Assembly: GCF_006538325.1 (NCBI RefSeq)
Contig: NZ_BJKK01000007.1
Span: forward strand, 1 to 64,000
DNA: 64,000 nt
Reading direction: 5' to 3'
Origin: Alteromonas sp. KUL42
GTDB taxonomy: Bacteria > Pseudomonadota > Gammaproteobacteria > Enterobacterales > Alteromonadaceae
In this document: one piece after another, positions 18,950 through 28,592 of the stretch
Layout of the letters: each line of letters begins with the position of its first letter
Numbering within the stretch: the stretch's first letter is position 1
Notes under the pieces: generated by a model
What the model was told of the DNA's origin: nothing
The model's input: the letters and a program-made list of their open reading frames with translations, nothing else
Database searches by the model: none
Translations under genes and position numbers: made by a program

Positions 18950-19023
18950 GTAACTATTTGAAAGGTTGTGTAATTAATGTACAGTTGGTTTTATGGATTG
19001 GGATAAAACAACTAATAGTTAAA

Positions 19024-19944
19024 ATGGATATTAAATTAGAAATTAGGAATAACCTGTTTAAGCAAATAGAGCGAGCTAAATCTAACGTTATAAAATTATC
19101 TTTGCCGCATTATTTGTACCAGACAACAGAACAAGCTAAGGCTTATGAGTTGGCTACTTATGGAAGTAAGCAATATCACGATAGCCTCGATCTACCAATC
19201 TTAAATCTTATTGAAGAGAATATTAATTTACTCTGCGACTCTCTACCTCAAAATATTCAATTCATTGACCTCGGCCCCGGATATCCTAGCAAATCTTTCA
19301 GAATCCTAGACGAACTGCAATTTAAGGGATTAAATATTACTTATTTCCCGGTTGACGTATCTGAGTTTTTTTTAAAAAGAGCAACAACAGCAGTAACCAG
19401 TAGAGGGATACATTGCAATCAAATTCACGAGAAGTTTGAAAACCTAGCTGAGGTGCTAGATCGAAAATTGTTTCGTGATGATGGAGCTAGATATATTTTT
19501 TTGGGCCTTACATTCAATAACTTTCAACCCGAATATATTAGTAAAATTTTATCTGGTTTAGTAAATAAGGGAGATAGATGTGTCATATGTTGCCAATCGC
19601 CAGAGGGAATTAGTGAAGAGAAGCTAACTTCACCATACAAGACTCAGTCAGTGGACGATTTTTGTTTCTATCCGCTTAAGTTGTTAGGGTTAACTAGAAA
19701 TTCTTTTGAATTCACTGTGGTATTTGAATCGGATGCGGTTCGAGTTAGATATCAAGCAAAACAAGCGGTACGGGTTCAGGACTTAGTGGTTGATAAGGGA
19801 ACAATTATCGAAACCTCAGCATCTTACCGTTATTCATTACCTGATGTAGAGAAAGCTCTAGCTCCTTACTTTCAAATTGAGGGAGTATTTAGGTCTAAAG
19901 TTGAGAACCTCGCGCTATTGCAACTTGGATGTAAGGAGCTTTAA
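19024..19944 (+). CDS. EgtD-like SAM-dependent methyltransferase
   Basis: The 306-residue protein resembles the histidine-specific methyltransferase family (EgtD, Methyltransf_33). It has an N-terminal segment with PHYLYQTTEQAKAYE (cf. LPEYYLTRTE), a SAM-binding FIDLGPGYPSKSFRILDEL, a PVDVSEFFLKRA strand (cf. PVDVS), FLGLTFNNFQPEYI (cf. FLGSSIGNF) and a downstream core. EgtD makes trimethylhistidine for ergothioneine, but no EgtB is present here, so the substrate is unknown. ATG 19024 is preferred over GTG 18934, which would add 30 unlike residues. The next gene starts at the base after its stop (AAGGAG at 19934-19939), so the two are cotranslated. First gene of the three-gene operon between the direct repeats. 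Confidence 0.8.
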   Translation: MDIKLEIRNNLFKQIERAKSNVIKLSLPHYLYQTTEQAKAYELATYGSKQYHDSLDLPILNLIEENINLLCDSLPQNIQFIDLGPGYPSKSFRILDELQFKGLNITYFPVDVSEFFLKRATTAVTSRGIHCNQIHEKFENLAEVLDRKLFRDDGARYIFLGLTFNNFQPEYISKILSGLVNKGDRCVICCQSPEGISEEKLTSPYKTQSVDDFCFYPLKLLGLTRNSFEFTVVFESDAVRVRYQAKQAVRVQDLVVDKGTIIETSASYRYSLPDVEKALAPYFQIEGVFRSKVENLALLQLGCKEL

Positions 19945-20832
19945 ATGGAACTAATGATTGTAATAACAGTGACTTCAATTGCTTTGTCTATTGTCATAAC
20001 TATAGTCACCTCTAAGTTCGCTGGTACAAAAAAAGACGAGTTCCAAAGAGCAGCCATATTAACGCTCTGTACTACAATTTTATTTAATATTTTATTTCAG
20101 CGATATGAAGTTGATAAGTTGGCTGAGCCTATTAATACTGCTGCAAAGGCTTTAAGTGAAGAAAAAATTAATTCGATTTTAGTAGCGTTTAAGGACTCTC
20201 AGGAAAAATTCGCTGATAAATCAAATGATGTAATGCTTAACGCTCTTAAGTTGCGGTTTAGCGAATTTGAAGAAGCTATTACAGAAGTCTCAAGAACTGG
20301 AGTGCTAGCAGTCAGATTGACTGACCTAGAACCAGTTGCACTTAATATTGTTCAGTCTGCAAATAATAGTATTAAAGCAACCAGTTATGTTGATTCTAGT
20401 GAATGGTGGAAAAAACCTTGGGGCAGAAGGTATTTCAACTTAAATGCTAGGGAAATACAAGACGGAGTAGAAATTGACAGAATATTTATTTTCGAAAATG
20501 AGGAAGCTTTAAAAAAGGATAACGACCTTTTAGTTTGTAATGCAATGATTGGAGTGAATGTGCATGTACTTCTATTATCTGATTTATCTAGGCCGCTGGG
20601 AGAGGATGTAATAATTGTTGATGAAAATGTTGTAGCTGGTCAGCTAGTCTTTAACCCTCATAAGTCTATTGTGGCGAGCAATTTCTCTGCTTCATTTGAG
20701 TTTATTAAAAAAAGGCATGATACCTATGAAACGGCTCTGTTTAATTCGACAGAGTATGAAATGCCTGAGAACCCTATTTGTCCTTATTACACAATGTCAA
20801 ACTTCAACAAGGAAGAGAATAATGGCACTTGA
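19945..20832 (+). CDS. Membrane-anchored protein with possible PLD-like domain
   Basis: A 295-residue protein. Two hydrophobic segments at about 3-24 and 38-53 should anchor it in the inner membrane. A helical, probably coiled-coil region follows (about 60-125), then an alpha/beta domain with IKATSYVDSSEWW, WGRRYFNLNAREIQDGVEIDRIFIF and GVNVHVLLLSD. The last pattern is reminiscent of phospholipase-D-like domains that lack the catalytic HKD motif; none is visible, so it would be a sensor or binding domain. That assignment is tentative. It begins directly after the EgtD-like stop and overlaps the symporter gene by 11 bp, making an obligatory operon partner likely. Confidence 0.7.
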   Translation: MELMIVITVTSIALSIVITIVTSKFAGTKKDEFQRAAILTLCTTILFNILFQRYEVDKLAEPINTAAKALSEEKINSILVAFKDSQEKFADKSNDVMLNALKLRFSEFEEAITEVSRTGVLAVRLTDLEPVALNIVQSANNSIKATSYVDSSEWWKKPWGRRYFNLNAREIQDGVEIDRIFIFENEEALKKDNDLLVCNAMIGVNVHVLLLSDLSRPLGEDVIIVDENVVAGQLVFNPHKSIVASNFSASFEFIKKRHDTYETALFNSTEYEMPENPICPYYTMSNFNKEENNGT

Positions 20833-22228
20833 ACATATCGTATTTTTATTGACACTTTTACCTATTCCTATTCTCGTTTACCTCGCAAAAAGAAATACAG
20901 ATGTTAGAGATGAGTTTGGCGGCAAGACTTACGGTCGGTTTGCTGTGGGTATAAGTGCTGCTGCTACTGGAAATAGCGGATTCATAATGACAGGCGCTGT
21001 CGGGCTGGGCTATGCCTATGGACTGCAATGGATTCTGCTTCCTCTATCGTGGCTAATTGGCGACCTAATTTTTTGGAAGTATGGCCCAAAGAAATTAAAT
21101 GGCTATTGTTCGAAAAACAATCTTTCTAATGTTGTAGAAGTTATTTCAGGGAAAGGGGGAAAGCCATCGTCCTACCTTTTCATATTTACACTTATTTTTG
21201 TAATAACACTCTTAAGTGCATATATTTCCTCTCAATGGCTTGCCGGTGCGAAGATTATTACAGGTTTTGTAGATATAGAGCCTGAACTAGCAATTGTATT
21301 GTTTGGAGGGTTCGTCTCAGCGTATTGTATAGTGGGTAAATATAGAGGGTCTGTCTATACAGATCTCTATCAAGGATTATTGATGTTAATAGTAACCACC
21401 CTTTCTCTATATTTAGTTTTCTCTCTTGATAACACTATTCAAACAGGGCTGGATGATAGCTTTTATTCAATAACGGGTAGCATGTCAGCTATATCTGTAT
21501 TGGTTTTTGTTTTTGGCTATTTGACCGCAAGCATTGGTTTTGGATTTGGTCAGTTACAAGTTACAAGTAGATACATAAGCGCGAAAGATCCTGTTGAAGC
21601 AGAAAATGCTAGGTGGATCTATATTTTGTTTCTACAGTATACATGGATTGGAATGACGTTATTCGGAGTTATCTTACGACAAAAGAGTTTTCAAGTAATT
21701 GATCCCGAAGCTGCGCTAATCCCTTTCTTTCATGAAAATGCTGGCGCTATCCTCACAGGAGTGGCTGTAGCGGGGATATTTGCTGCTATTGCTTCTACTG
21801 TAGATTCTATAATTATATCCATTACAAATTTAATAAAGTCAAAGTCTACGAGTTTTATCAAAAGCCATAAATTCGTTGAACCCTTAACTATTTTCAGTAT
21901 CGCAATTGTTACAGTAGGTTTTTCGATACAATCCAACAGCTCTGTATTTTCTATTGCGTTGATTTCAATATCGATGATTGGAGGAGTGCTAGCGGGGCCT
22001 ATTATAATTAGGCTTTATGACTTTAAACATACAGATTGGTCATTGTTCATTTCTATTGTTACTAGCTGCATAGGTTGTATTATGTGGAGAGTGAATGGCC
22101 TTTCGAGTATTATCAACGAGGCTGTTATCGGAATTGGTTTGTCATTTGTTGCTAATTATTTTGCTTATTTATCAATCGCAACGAAAAACGAAAATCAAGG
22201 TCCTAAGGGAGAAGTAGAAAAGGGTTAA
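20822..22228 (+). CDS. Sodium:solute symporter (SSS/SLC5 family)
   Basis: A 468-residue polytopic protein with about 12-13 membrane helices and the SSS pattern: an N-terminal VRDEFGGKTYGRFAVG segment, AATGNSGFIMTGAVGLGYAYG, the central QLQVTSRYISAKDPVEAENAR motif (cf. PutP/PanF RYxxAKs), and AGIFAAIASTVDSIIISI. It should use the sodium gradient to import a small solute; the substrate cannot be read from sequence. The start is ATG 20822 with GGAAG at 20811-20815; a longer in-frame extension upstream lies inside the previous gene. The partners (methyltransferase, membrane sensor) suggest uptake or sensing of a methylated or methylatable metabolite. Confidence 0.88.
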   Translation: MALEHIVFLLTLLPIPILVYLAKRNTDVRDEFGGKTYGRFAVGISAAATGNSGFIMTGAVGLGYAYGLQWILLPLSWLIGDLIFWKYGPKKLNGYCSKNNLSNVVEVISGKGGKPSSYLFIFTLIFVITLLSAYISSQWLAGAKIITGFVDIEPELAIVLFGGFVSAYCIVGKYRGSVYTDLYQGLLMLIVTTLSLYLVFSLDNTIQTGLDDSFYSITGSMSAISVLVFVFGYLTASIGFGFGQLQVTSRYISAKDPVEAENARWIYILFLQYTWIGMTLFGVILRQKSFQVIDPEAALIPFFHENAGAILTGVAVAGIFAAIASTVDSIIISITNLIKSKSTSFIKSHKFVEPLTIFSIAIVTVGFSIQSNSSVFSIALISISMIGGVLAGPIIIRLYDFKHTDWSLFISIVTSCIGCIMWRVNGLSSIINEAVIGIGLSFVANYFAYLSIATKNENQGPKGEVEKG

Positions 22229-22305
22229 GCTTTGTAAAAGTATTACTTTTATGAATTCATCGTTATTGGCAAAACCTTTAAGTAGTATTTTGTTTTTAGG
22301 TAATC

Positions 22306-22623
22306 TTAATCTTTTATAAAAAGTGCCAAACGTTTGAACGCATTAATTTGCTCTGGACAGAACCCTTGTCGCAGCAATTCAAAATCATGAAAGTCAATGA
22401 AAGCTTACTTCCCTTCACCTAAGATTTGGTAAAGGCTGCCACTGGTGGTTTTTACCAGCTTAGTGTAGGAGTTGAAATCTGTTATGCGTGAAGTACAAAC
22501 ATAATCACCAGCAGAAAAACGGCAGGTCATATCATCAACACATATGCCCCACAATACTTTACCAATTTTATGTTCGCCTTCAATGATTGTCACGACTTGC
22601 CAGTTTGAAAGAATGGTGTTCAT
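22306..22623 (-). pseudogene. Copy 2 of the small duplicated gene, broken by a nonsense codon
   Basis: The N-terminus MNTILSNWQVVTII and body are intact, but the codon that is CAA (Gln) in copy 1 after LGEGK is TAA here (stop at 22405-22407). Beyond it the frame still encodes FIDFHDFELLRQGF and continues to a TAA at 22306-22308. The intact-looking N-terminus probably represents the ancestral 5' end of this family. An expressed 72-residue product is possible. Confidence 0.75.
22342..22570. repeat. ~229-bp direct repeat, copy 2 (partner 18683-18911)
   Basis: Same orientation as copy 1 and about 90% identical by eye. It closes the right side of the EgtD-like/PLD-like/symporter operon. Confidence 0.85.
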
Positions 22624-23228
22624 TAGCTTATCTCCGCCAACGTATGAACACCAATGATAAGAAACAAAGATTTGAAAAGATAATCAAACCGTGGAAGTAA
22701 TATCGTTTTTTGGAGGCTCTGGCAAATAACAACACTACAACGGGTAGGTTATGCTAGCAGGAGTATTTGGACAGCATTTGCTTTATTTTTTGTGTTTTGT
22801 GCCGTTTAATGGTTATGTCATCTAAACTAATGAAACGTGAAAGTAGCGTAGCTCTTGCTCTAGAGATGATGGATTTAGACAGCTTTTGGTTTATTTGGTA
22901 GGCGCTTTAGGTTCTCAAACTCACCCTCCATACCAAATATTGATAGGCGTAGGTAAGAGATCGCTTTTTAACCTACGCCTTCTAATAAGTAATTTTCAAA
23001 CTATCAACACCCTACCTTTTCTCTTTTTCTTTCGTCCACACGGATTACTTTAATCTCAACAGCCCTCATTTTCAGACGTATTGAGCGTCTGAAATGGATT
23101 ACCTATTTCAATAATCAAAAACGTACGATTTGCTCCAAATTTCAGTGTTTTGGTTTACTTCTTGGTGTTTTTTCTACGTAGCCTAGCAACGGCAGCCGTA
23201 AATACTCCTAACACAAAGCAACGATGAT
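22624..23228. other. Long intergenic region with two inverted repeats
   Basis: No gene is supported. AGGCGTAGGT (22945-22954) and ACCTACGCCT (22971-22980) form perfect 10-bp arms. TTTCAGACG and CGTCTGAAA (23070-23094) form perfect 9-bp arms around TATTGAG. Neither has a clean T-tract. They may mark the junction between accessory block and chromosome or regulate the chemoreceptor gene. Confidence 0.5.
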
Positions 23229-25145
23229 TTGCGGTTAAAGAATAATAACAATATCAATGAGAAGAACACTGTGTTTGAACAGGTTATAGACAACAATGCT
23301 TACGAAAGCAAACTGCCAAGATGGTTTATTTTTGCGGTTTGTTTATGCTCGTTTACCCCTTTAGTTTACAATCTACTCGGTGGAAATGCCGCTGTATTAG
23401 GGTATTCCAACGAATCAGCGATTGTTCACAGCCACTTAGAATTCGCCGAACAAGCTCACCAGTTAGCGGGAACGAATGAAAGTACCCGAACAATCGGCAA
23501 ATTTGTCGATCATTTATTTTATAGTTTACCCGGTGCATTTTGGCATGTTATATGGGAGTGGAGCTCAGTTGCCATCGCATTTTTGAGCGTCATTTTGGCG
23601 TTTGCCCATTATCGCGTACGTAAGAATCTCGTTGTACCATTAATCGGCATTGTTATGTTGTGTGCAGGTATTATGGATTTATATCACACACTTGCAGCAG
23701 CCCGCCTCATTAACGTTCATGCACCTAATGCAGATTTAATTCCATTTACTTGGGCTGAAGCTAGATTATTTAGCGCTGTGGGATTCACTATTGGTGCTTT
23801 GATTTTACTAGTAAACGTAAAGGAATCCCATTACACCACTGTGTTGTTTACAACAGGGGGAGGATTATTAGCGGCAGCCATCACTATAATGGCTCTAACA
23901 AGCGCAAGTGAGACGTTACCTGTAAGTCAATACTCAGACTCTCTTATCACACGTCCCTACGATGTTATTCCCCTTGTGTTGTACATATTACTTGCATTTG
24001 TACTTTTGCCGATCCTCAACAAAAAAGCATCGTCCATATTTGTATCAAGTCTTATCTTAAGTATGGTGCCTCAAATTGTCGCACAACTCTATATGGCATT
24101 TGGATCTAATGCCTTGTTTGACAATGGCTTTAATATTGGGCATTACCTTAAGTCACTGTCATACCTCATTCCGTGTGTTGGGATTATTATCGATTACGTC
24201 GCAATATCAGAGCGCGGTACACATATCACCAATAATTTGGAAACGTTACATAACAACATTACAGAAGCGGTTACAAAGTCAGTAGAAGAGCTCACAGTTG
24301 TTGCGAAACAAGTAGGGGAAGGAGCAAGTGCTGTTTCTACCTCTAGTAATAAGGTGAGAGAGCTTGTAAATAAGCAATTCGAATACACCACGCAGTGCGC
24401 TTCGGCCATGGAAGAAATGACCGTATCTGTAGAAGACGTAAGTATGAATACTCGCAATGTTGCAGATACCTCTCTAAGTGCGAATGAAGAAGCCATTACA
24501 GGAAGTAAAACGGTTGCTTCAAGTATCAATTCGATGGACCAAATAGCAAATGCCGTGACATCAGTCGCGGAAAAAATAGAAAGGTTGAATGTAAGCAGCG
24601 AAGAAATTGCGAAAGTCGTGTCAGTAATCAGCACAATTGCCGATCAAACTAACTTACTTGCACTAAATGCGGCTATTGAAGCGGCTAGAGCAGGCGAGCA
24701 TGGTCGTGGCTTTTCAGTTGTTGCAGACGAAGTTCGCGGACTTGCTGCAAAGACACAAAATGCCACTAATCAAATTGTTACTACGGTAGAAGCTAATCTT
24801 ACAGATACACAAATTTCAGTAGAAAGTATGCGACACAGCATGGAAATGGTGTCTATTGGAACGGAATCTGCCTCAACAGCAAAAGAAAATATGGAAAGCA
24901 TTGTCAGAAGTTTTGATCAAGTCACCATGATGATATCGCAAATCGCCACGGCTAATGACCAGCAAGCGGCTGTCGCGAAAGAAATATCACACCAGCTCAA
25001 TCACATTAATGAAATAAGCGCTGAAGTTGTTGAGACCATTAATAACGTAGCCGACTCCGCTGAGACACTCTCTCGCTTTTCTAAAAAGACACTAACGCTC
25101 GCCAGTGAACTTTCTTTAGAAAGCACAAAACAAGAAAAACAATAA
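23229..25145 (+). CDS. Methyl-accepting chemotaxis protein with MASE3-type membrane sensor
   Basis: The 638-residue receptor has an N-terminal multi-helix membrane domain, about residues 15-340, with [14 protein letters not shown] and [13 protein letters not shown], motifs that fit the MASE3 integral membrane sensor domain. The C-terminal signalling domain has the MCP hairpin tip ([37 protein letters not shown]). It should signal to CheA/CheW; the ligand is unknown. There is no obvious HAMP domain. The start is uncertain: TTG 23229 or GTG 23271, both without a strong ribosome site. It is followed 14 bp later by a porin gene, so ligand uptake and taxis may be linked. Confidence 0.88.
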   Translation: MRLKNNNNINEKNTVFEQVIDNNAYESKLPRWFIFAVCLCSFTPLVYNLLGGNAAVLGYSNESAIVHSHLEFAEQAHQLAGTNESTRTIGKFVDHLFYSLPGAFWHVIWEWSSVAIAFLSVILAFAHYRVRKNLVVPLIGIVMLCAGIMDLYHTLAAARLINVHAPNADLIPFTWAEARLFSAVGFTIGALILLVNVKESHYTTVLFTTGGGLLAAAITIMALTSASETLPVSQYSDSLITRPYDVIPLVLYILLAFVLLPILNKKASSIFVSSLILSMVPQIVAQLYMAFGSNALFDNGFNIGHYLKSLSYLIPCVGIIIDYVAISERGTHITNNLETLHNNITEAVTKSVEELTVVAKQVGEGASAVSTSSNKVRELVNKQFEYTTQCASAMEEMTVSVEDVSMNTRNVADTSLSANEEAITGSKTVASSINSMDQIANAVTSVAEKIERLNVSSEEIAKVVSVISTIADQTNLLALNAAIEAARAGEHGRGFSVVADEVRGLAAKTQNATNQIVTTVEANLTDTQISVESMRHSMEMVSIGTESASTAKENMESIVRSFDQVTMMISQIATANDQQAAVAKEISHQLNHINEISAEVVETINNVADSAETLSRFSKKTLTLASELSLESTKQEKQ

Positions 25146-25159
25146 TAAAGGTAAGTGAT

Positions 25160-26329
25160 ATGAAATACGTCTTGATGATGCTATTTGTGTTATCTCCATT
25201 GTCTTTTGGACAGTCATTGGAAAATATTGCTTCAGCAATCAAATCAGGCGAAATTGACGTGAAATTTCGCTACAGAGTTGAAGCCGTTGACCAAGATCTA
25301 CTATCAGAAAATGCACTAGCATCTACATTACTTTCTCGGTTTACATATCAGTCAAATCAAGTTAGAGGTTTCTCAATAGGCCTAGAGGTAGACAATGTGT
25401 CTCATCTTGGTGCTCAGAAATATAATGACACGATTAATGGGAACACGTTATACCCTGTCGTTGCAGATCCAGACGCCACCGATATAAACCAGTATTACGT
25501 AAAATACTCAAGTGATGTATTTACAGCTACGGCCGGACGTCAAAGAATTAATCATCAAAATCAGCGGTTTATAGGTGGTGTCGGTTGGCGCCAAAATGAG
25601 CAGACTTACGACGGTTTTAGGCTACAGTGGCAAGTTCTTGCTAAATGGAATATAGACTATAGTTACCTTCATAATGTGAATCGTGTATTTGGACCTAATG
25701 GAAACAACGCAAATTTAGCTGGCAATTTTCACCTTATCAATAATCAATTGAGCTTAACGCCATTCCATGAACTTTCGGTGTTTGGATATTGGCTCGACTT
25801 TGATGACAGCAAAGCACTATCCAGTCAAACGCTTGGCTTTGACTACAATGGAAGTTTTAAACACTTAAGTTGGCATGGAGCATACGCGCAACAAACCGAC
25901 TACAGAGAGAACCCTGAATCATTCTCGCTCGATTACTGGGCTTGGGACGTTAAACTCGACTTGGATAAAAATACTGTATTTATTGGGCAAGAAGTCCTTG
26001 GCGGTAATGGTACTCACCGTTTCACAACACCGCTGGCTACATTGCACAAATTTCAAGGCTTCGCTGATAAATTTCTTGTAACACCGGTCGATGGCTTACG
26101 CGATAGTTTTATTGGAATAACGCAGCAGGTTGGCGCTTTTAATGTCGCGTTAACATTCCACTCATTTAAGAATTTGGACAGTGAGAAATTGGGCAAGGAA
26201 GTAAATGTGTCCATGACTTACCGTATTAGCGAAAGTGTAAACCTTCTTCTAAAGCACGCTAATTACAGAGCTGAAATACATCAGACCGATACCCAAAAAT
26301 GGTGGTTGCAACTTAGTGTTACGGTGTAA
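25160..26329 (+). CDS. Alginate-export-type outer-membrane porin
   Basis: A 389-residue protein with a Sec signal peptide (MKYVLMMLFVLSPLSFGQS) and a beta-barrel pattern ending in an aromatic-rich strand (KWWLQLSVTV). The segment TAGRQRINHQNQRFIGGVGWRQNEQTYDGFRLQW matches the signature of the alginate_exp porin family, annotated widely in marine bacteria for uptake of diverse substrates. Spacing of 14 bp behind the chemoreceptor gene, with AAGG before the ATG, suggests cotranscription. The actual substrate cannot be stated. Confidence 0.83.
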   Translation: MKYVLMMLFVLSPLSFGQSLENIASAIKSGEIDVKFRYRVEAVDQDLLSENALASTLLSRFTYQSNQVRGFSIGLEVDNVSHLGAQKYNDTINGNTLYPVVADPDATDINQYYVKYSSDVFTATAGRQRINHQNQRFIGGVGWRQNEQTYDGFRLQWQVLAKWNIDYSYLHNVNRVFGPNGNNANLAGNFHLINNQLSLTPFHELSVFGYWLDFDDSKALSSQTLGFDYNGSFKHLSWHGAYAQQTDYRENPESFSLDYWAWDVKLDLDKNTVFIGQEVLGGNGTHRFTTPLATLHKFQGFADKFLVTPVDGLRDSFIGITQQVGAFNVALTFHSFKNLDSEKLGKEVNVSMTYRISESVNLLLKHANYRAEIHQTDTQKWWLQLSVTV

Positions 26330-26377
26330 ATGGCTATCCACTTATTGTACTAGAAGTGAGTTTGAGGTTGGTACAAA

Positions 26378-26779
26378 ATGATAACGAAACTTGAGTCTAA
26401 AAACCTGAACTATTTACCTCCCGATAGAGATTGCTTCTCTTTGTATGCATCTTTTTATAGAAATACCCTTTCTATGAGTCGGCATGGCTTCTTGCATAGT
26501 TTAGAAGACGCATGGCTAGCGCTGTGCAGCGACGCGGGGGCATGGTACGTGCGAGGCATTGGTATATGGATTATTCAGTGTAAATCTACACATCAATTAC
26601 TTGGTACTGCGGGCTTTTGGCAGTCAAAGAGCAAAGCGAGAGTATTCGAGCTCGACTTGCTCCCCTACATGGTTGACTACACAACGAGGCAAGAAATTGT
26701 TCAAACCCTTATTAATTACCATAATGAAAAGTTCTGTCGATCAGAGTTCTGTGTACAGAACGTGGCAGAATATCTCTGA
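26378..26779 (+). CDS. Probable GNAT-type acetyltransferase fragment
   Basis: A 133-residue protein with weak resemblance to GNAT N-acetyltransferases: an N-terminal LPPDRDCFSLYASFYRN segment and a central GIGIWIIQCKSTHQLLGTAGFW strand pair. The acetyl-CoA binding pyrophosphate loop (Q/RxxGxG/A) is not found, and the protein is shorter than usual (~170), so it may be truncated or a decayed copy. It is followed by the first 87-bp repeat. Assignment is tentative. Confidence 0.5.
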   Translation: MITKLESKNLNYLPPDRDCFSLYASFYRNTLSMSRHGFLHSLEDAWLALCSDAGAWYVRGIGIWIIQCKSTHQLLGTAGFWQSKSKARVFELDLLPYMVDYTTRQEIVQTLINYHNEKFCRSEFCVQNVAEYL

Positions 26780-26819
26780 ACTAACCAAGCGAGTCTCATG
26801 CTGCTTTTCTCGTTGCTAA

Positions 26820-26905
26820 TTTGGAATAACCAAACCACGCAACTCGTTGATTGCCTGAAACTCGCTTGGAGCAAACAAAAAGTGTACCGCAAAGGTCAAC
26901 ACGCT
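26820..26905. repeat. 86-bp direct repeat, copy 1 (partner 28501-28587)
   Basis: It starts TTTGGAATAACCAAA (itself a small hairpin) and ends GTGTACCGCAAAGGTCAACACGCT-like (read 26882-26905). Only about six positions differ from the second copy. It lies just upstream of the S41 peptidase gene. Confidence 0.85.
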
Positions 26906-26920
26906 ATAGAAGGATTAAAA

Positions 26921-28335
26921 TTGAAAAAGCTAATATTACTTACCGTAGGTTTACTCTCGAGTGGTGCTCAAGCCATGAACTGCGCTAATGAGTTTTCTTG
27001 GTTGAAAAAGACATTCGAAGAGAACGATGCTGGTTTTTCCTATGTGATAGACAGTAAAGGGGAAGCGAGCTATCAAAACCTTAATTCACAAACCATCAAA
27101 AAGCTTGATGGTGTTACAGACCCCAAGCAATGCCATGAAATCTTAAAAGACTGGCTGTTTTTCTTTCGAAAAGGGCATATTGCTCTTTTCTTAAATACGA
27201 GTTCTTCTAGTACTGTTGCGACAGAAAAACGAAAAATATATTTGATATGTCCTCGTTTAAAAAGCGCATAACTGCATTGCCGGCCGATGACTTACAAGGT
27301 CTGTGGCAGTTTTCAGATTATACCATCGCCCTAGATAAAACGGGTGAGGAATATGTGGGTTACATTGTTGAATCGGATAACCCCTCGTGGAAACCAAATG
27401 ATATAAAACTTAAATTCATACTCAAAGATAATACATTGAGTGCAATTTATTACATGGGCGATCGCTCTCAAAGAGAAATTAGCAGTGTAGAGCGTTATGG
27501 AAACAATGCGATTATCTTAGATGATGGGTTCGTGGCAATGCGCCGGCTAAACCCAAAAGAAGAAGATGCCCAAGAAGTTAATCGATATGTACGGTTAATC
27601 ACCGCCAATTCACCACTATTCGAACGCGTTTCTAGTGACACCGTGTTATTGCGCATACCGTCTTTTTTTCACGGGCAAAAGCAAGCTATTGATAGACTTA
27701 TAAAAGAGAACTTTAAAACAATCGCTAGTACTAACAACCTTATTATTGATATACGCGGTAATGGTGGTGGCAGTGATGCCAGTTATAGCGAGATCCTTCC
27801 ACTTCTTTACACCAACCCCATCAGGAATGTCGGGGTAGAGATGTTGTCTACACCACTAAATAATAAGCGCATGGTAGATTATGCTGAAGGTGAAGAGTAT
27901 CCTCAAGAAATAAGAAATTGGGCAAAAGCATCGATTGATAAGTTAAACGCCAACGAAGGCAAATTTGTTCAACTAGAAAAAGAGAGGGTAACCGTTGAGC
28001 AGTTTGACGCTGTTCTACCTCAGCCTGCTCAAGTAGCTATTCTTATTGATAAAAATAACGGAAGCTCTGCTGAACAGTTCTTACTGGCAGCTAAACAGAG
28101 TAAAAAAGTAAAGCTGTTTGGCACTACAACTACGGGGGTGTTGGATATTTCCAACATACATCAAGTTAATTCGCCAAGTGGTAACCTTACATTGTACTAC
28201 AGCCTTTCACGAAGCTTCCGCATTCCAGATATGACAATCGATGGTAAAGGTCTTCAGCCTGATTACTTCATAGACTCTAGTGTGCCTAAGTACCAATGGG
28301 TCGATTTCACTACAGACGTTTTGGAATATCAGTAA
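26921..28335 (+). pseudogene. S41-family peptidase, single-base frameshift
   Basis: Two frames together encode one secreted S41 (C-terminal-processing-like) peptidase. Frame one starts at TTG 26921 (AAGGA at 26910-26914) with signal peptide KKLILLTVGLLSSGAQA. It runs to GHIALFLNTSS and ATEKRKIY; the protein continues in the next frame from 27244 (DMSSFKKRITALPADDLQGLW). One extra A in the run at 27232-27236 would restore a single ORF of about 471 codons. The catalytic region is present: IRGNGGGSDASY and the nucleophile-serine segment NNGSSAEQFLLAA. Either a recent inactivation or a homopolymer sequencing error. Confidence 0.8.
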
Positions 28336-28500
28336 TCGCATACAGAGGTTGTATTAGTCAGTGCCTGTCTTAGCGCCTTTGATAGCGCTTTTTTGGGGAA
28401 GTGAGCCAATAATTGGAGTGTTGATCCGGATAAATGCTTCATGCTACAGCGTGTGAGATTAGCGATAGAGTTTTTACTACAAGGCTTTTCACTTTGCGAA

Positions 28501-28587
28501 TTTGGAATAACCAAACTACGCAACTCGTTCATTGCCTGAAACTCGCTTGGAATGAACAAAAAAGTGTACCGCAAAGGTCAACACGCT
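28501..28587. repeat. 87-bp direct repeat, copy 2 (partner 26820-26905)
   Basis: Same orientation as copy 1, 1.68 kb away, with the S41 peptidase gene between the copies. It ends 5 bp before the stop of the Amt-GGDEF-EAL gene. No attC core sites are recognisable, so an integron cassette is not supported. Confidence 0.85.
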
Positions 28588-28592
28588 TTAGC

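Noticed and set aside
18934..19023. GTG 18934 as start of the EgtD-like methyltransferase
   Set aside because: It would add 30 residues unlike the family and overlap the opposite-strand gene; ATG 19024 gives a family-like N-terminus.
20669..20821. N-terminal extension of the symporter from 20669
   Set aside because: This stretch lies in the coding region of the preceding gene and is not symporter-like; ATG 20822 has a good ribosome site.
26820..28587. Integron cassette with attC sites around the S41 peptidase
   Set aside because: No paired RYYYAAC/GTTRRRY core sites or long imperfect palindrome could be found in the repeats, and no integrase gene is in the window.
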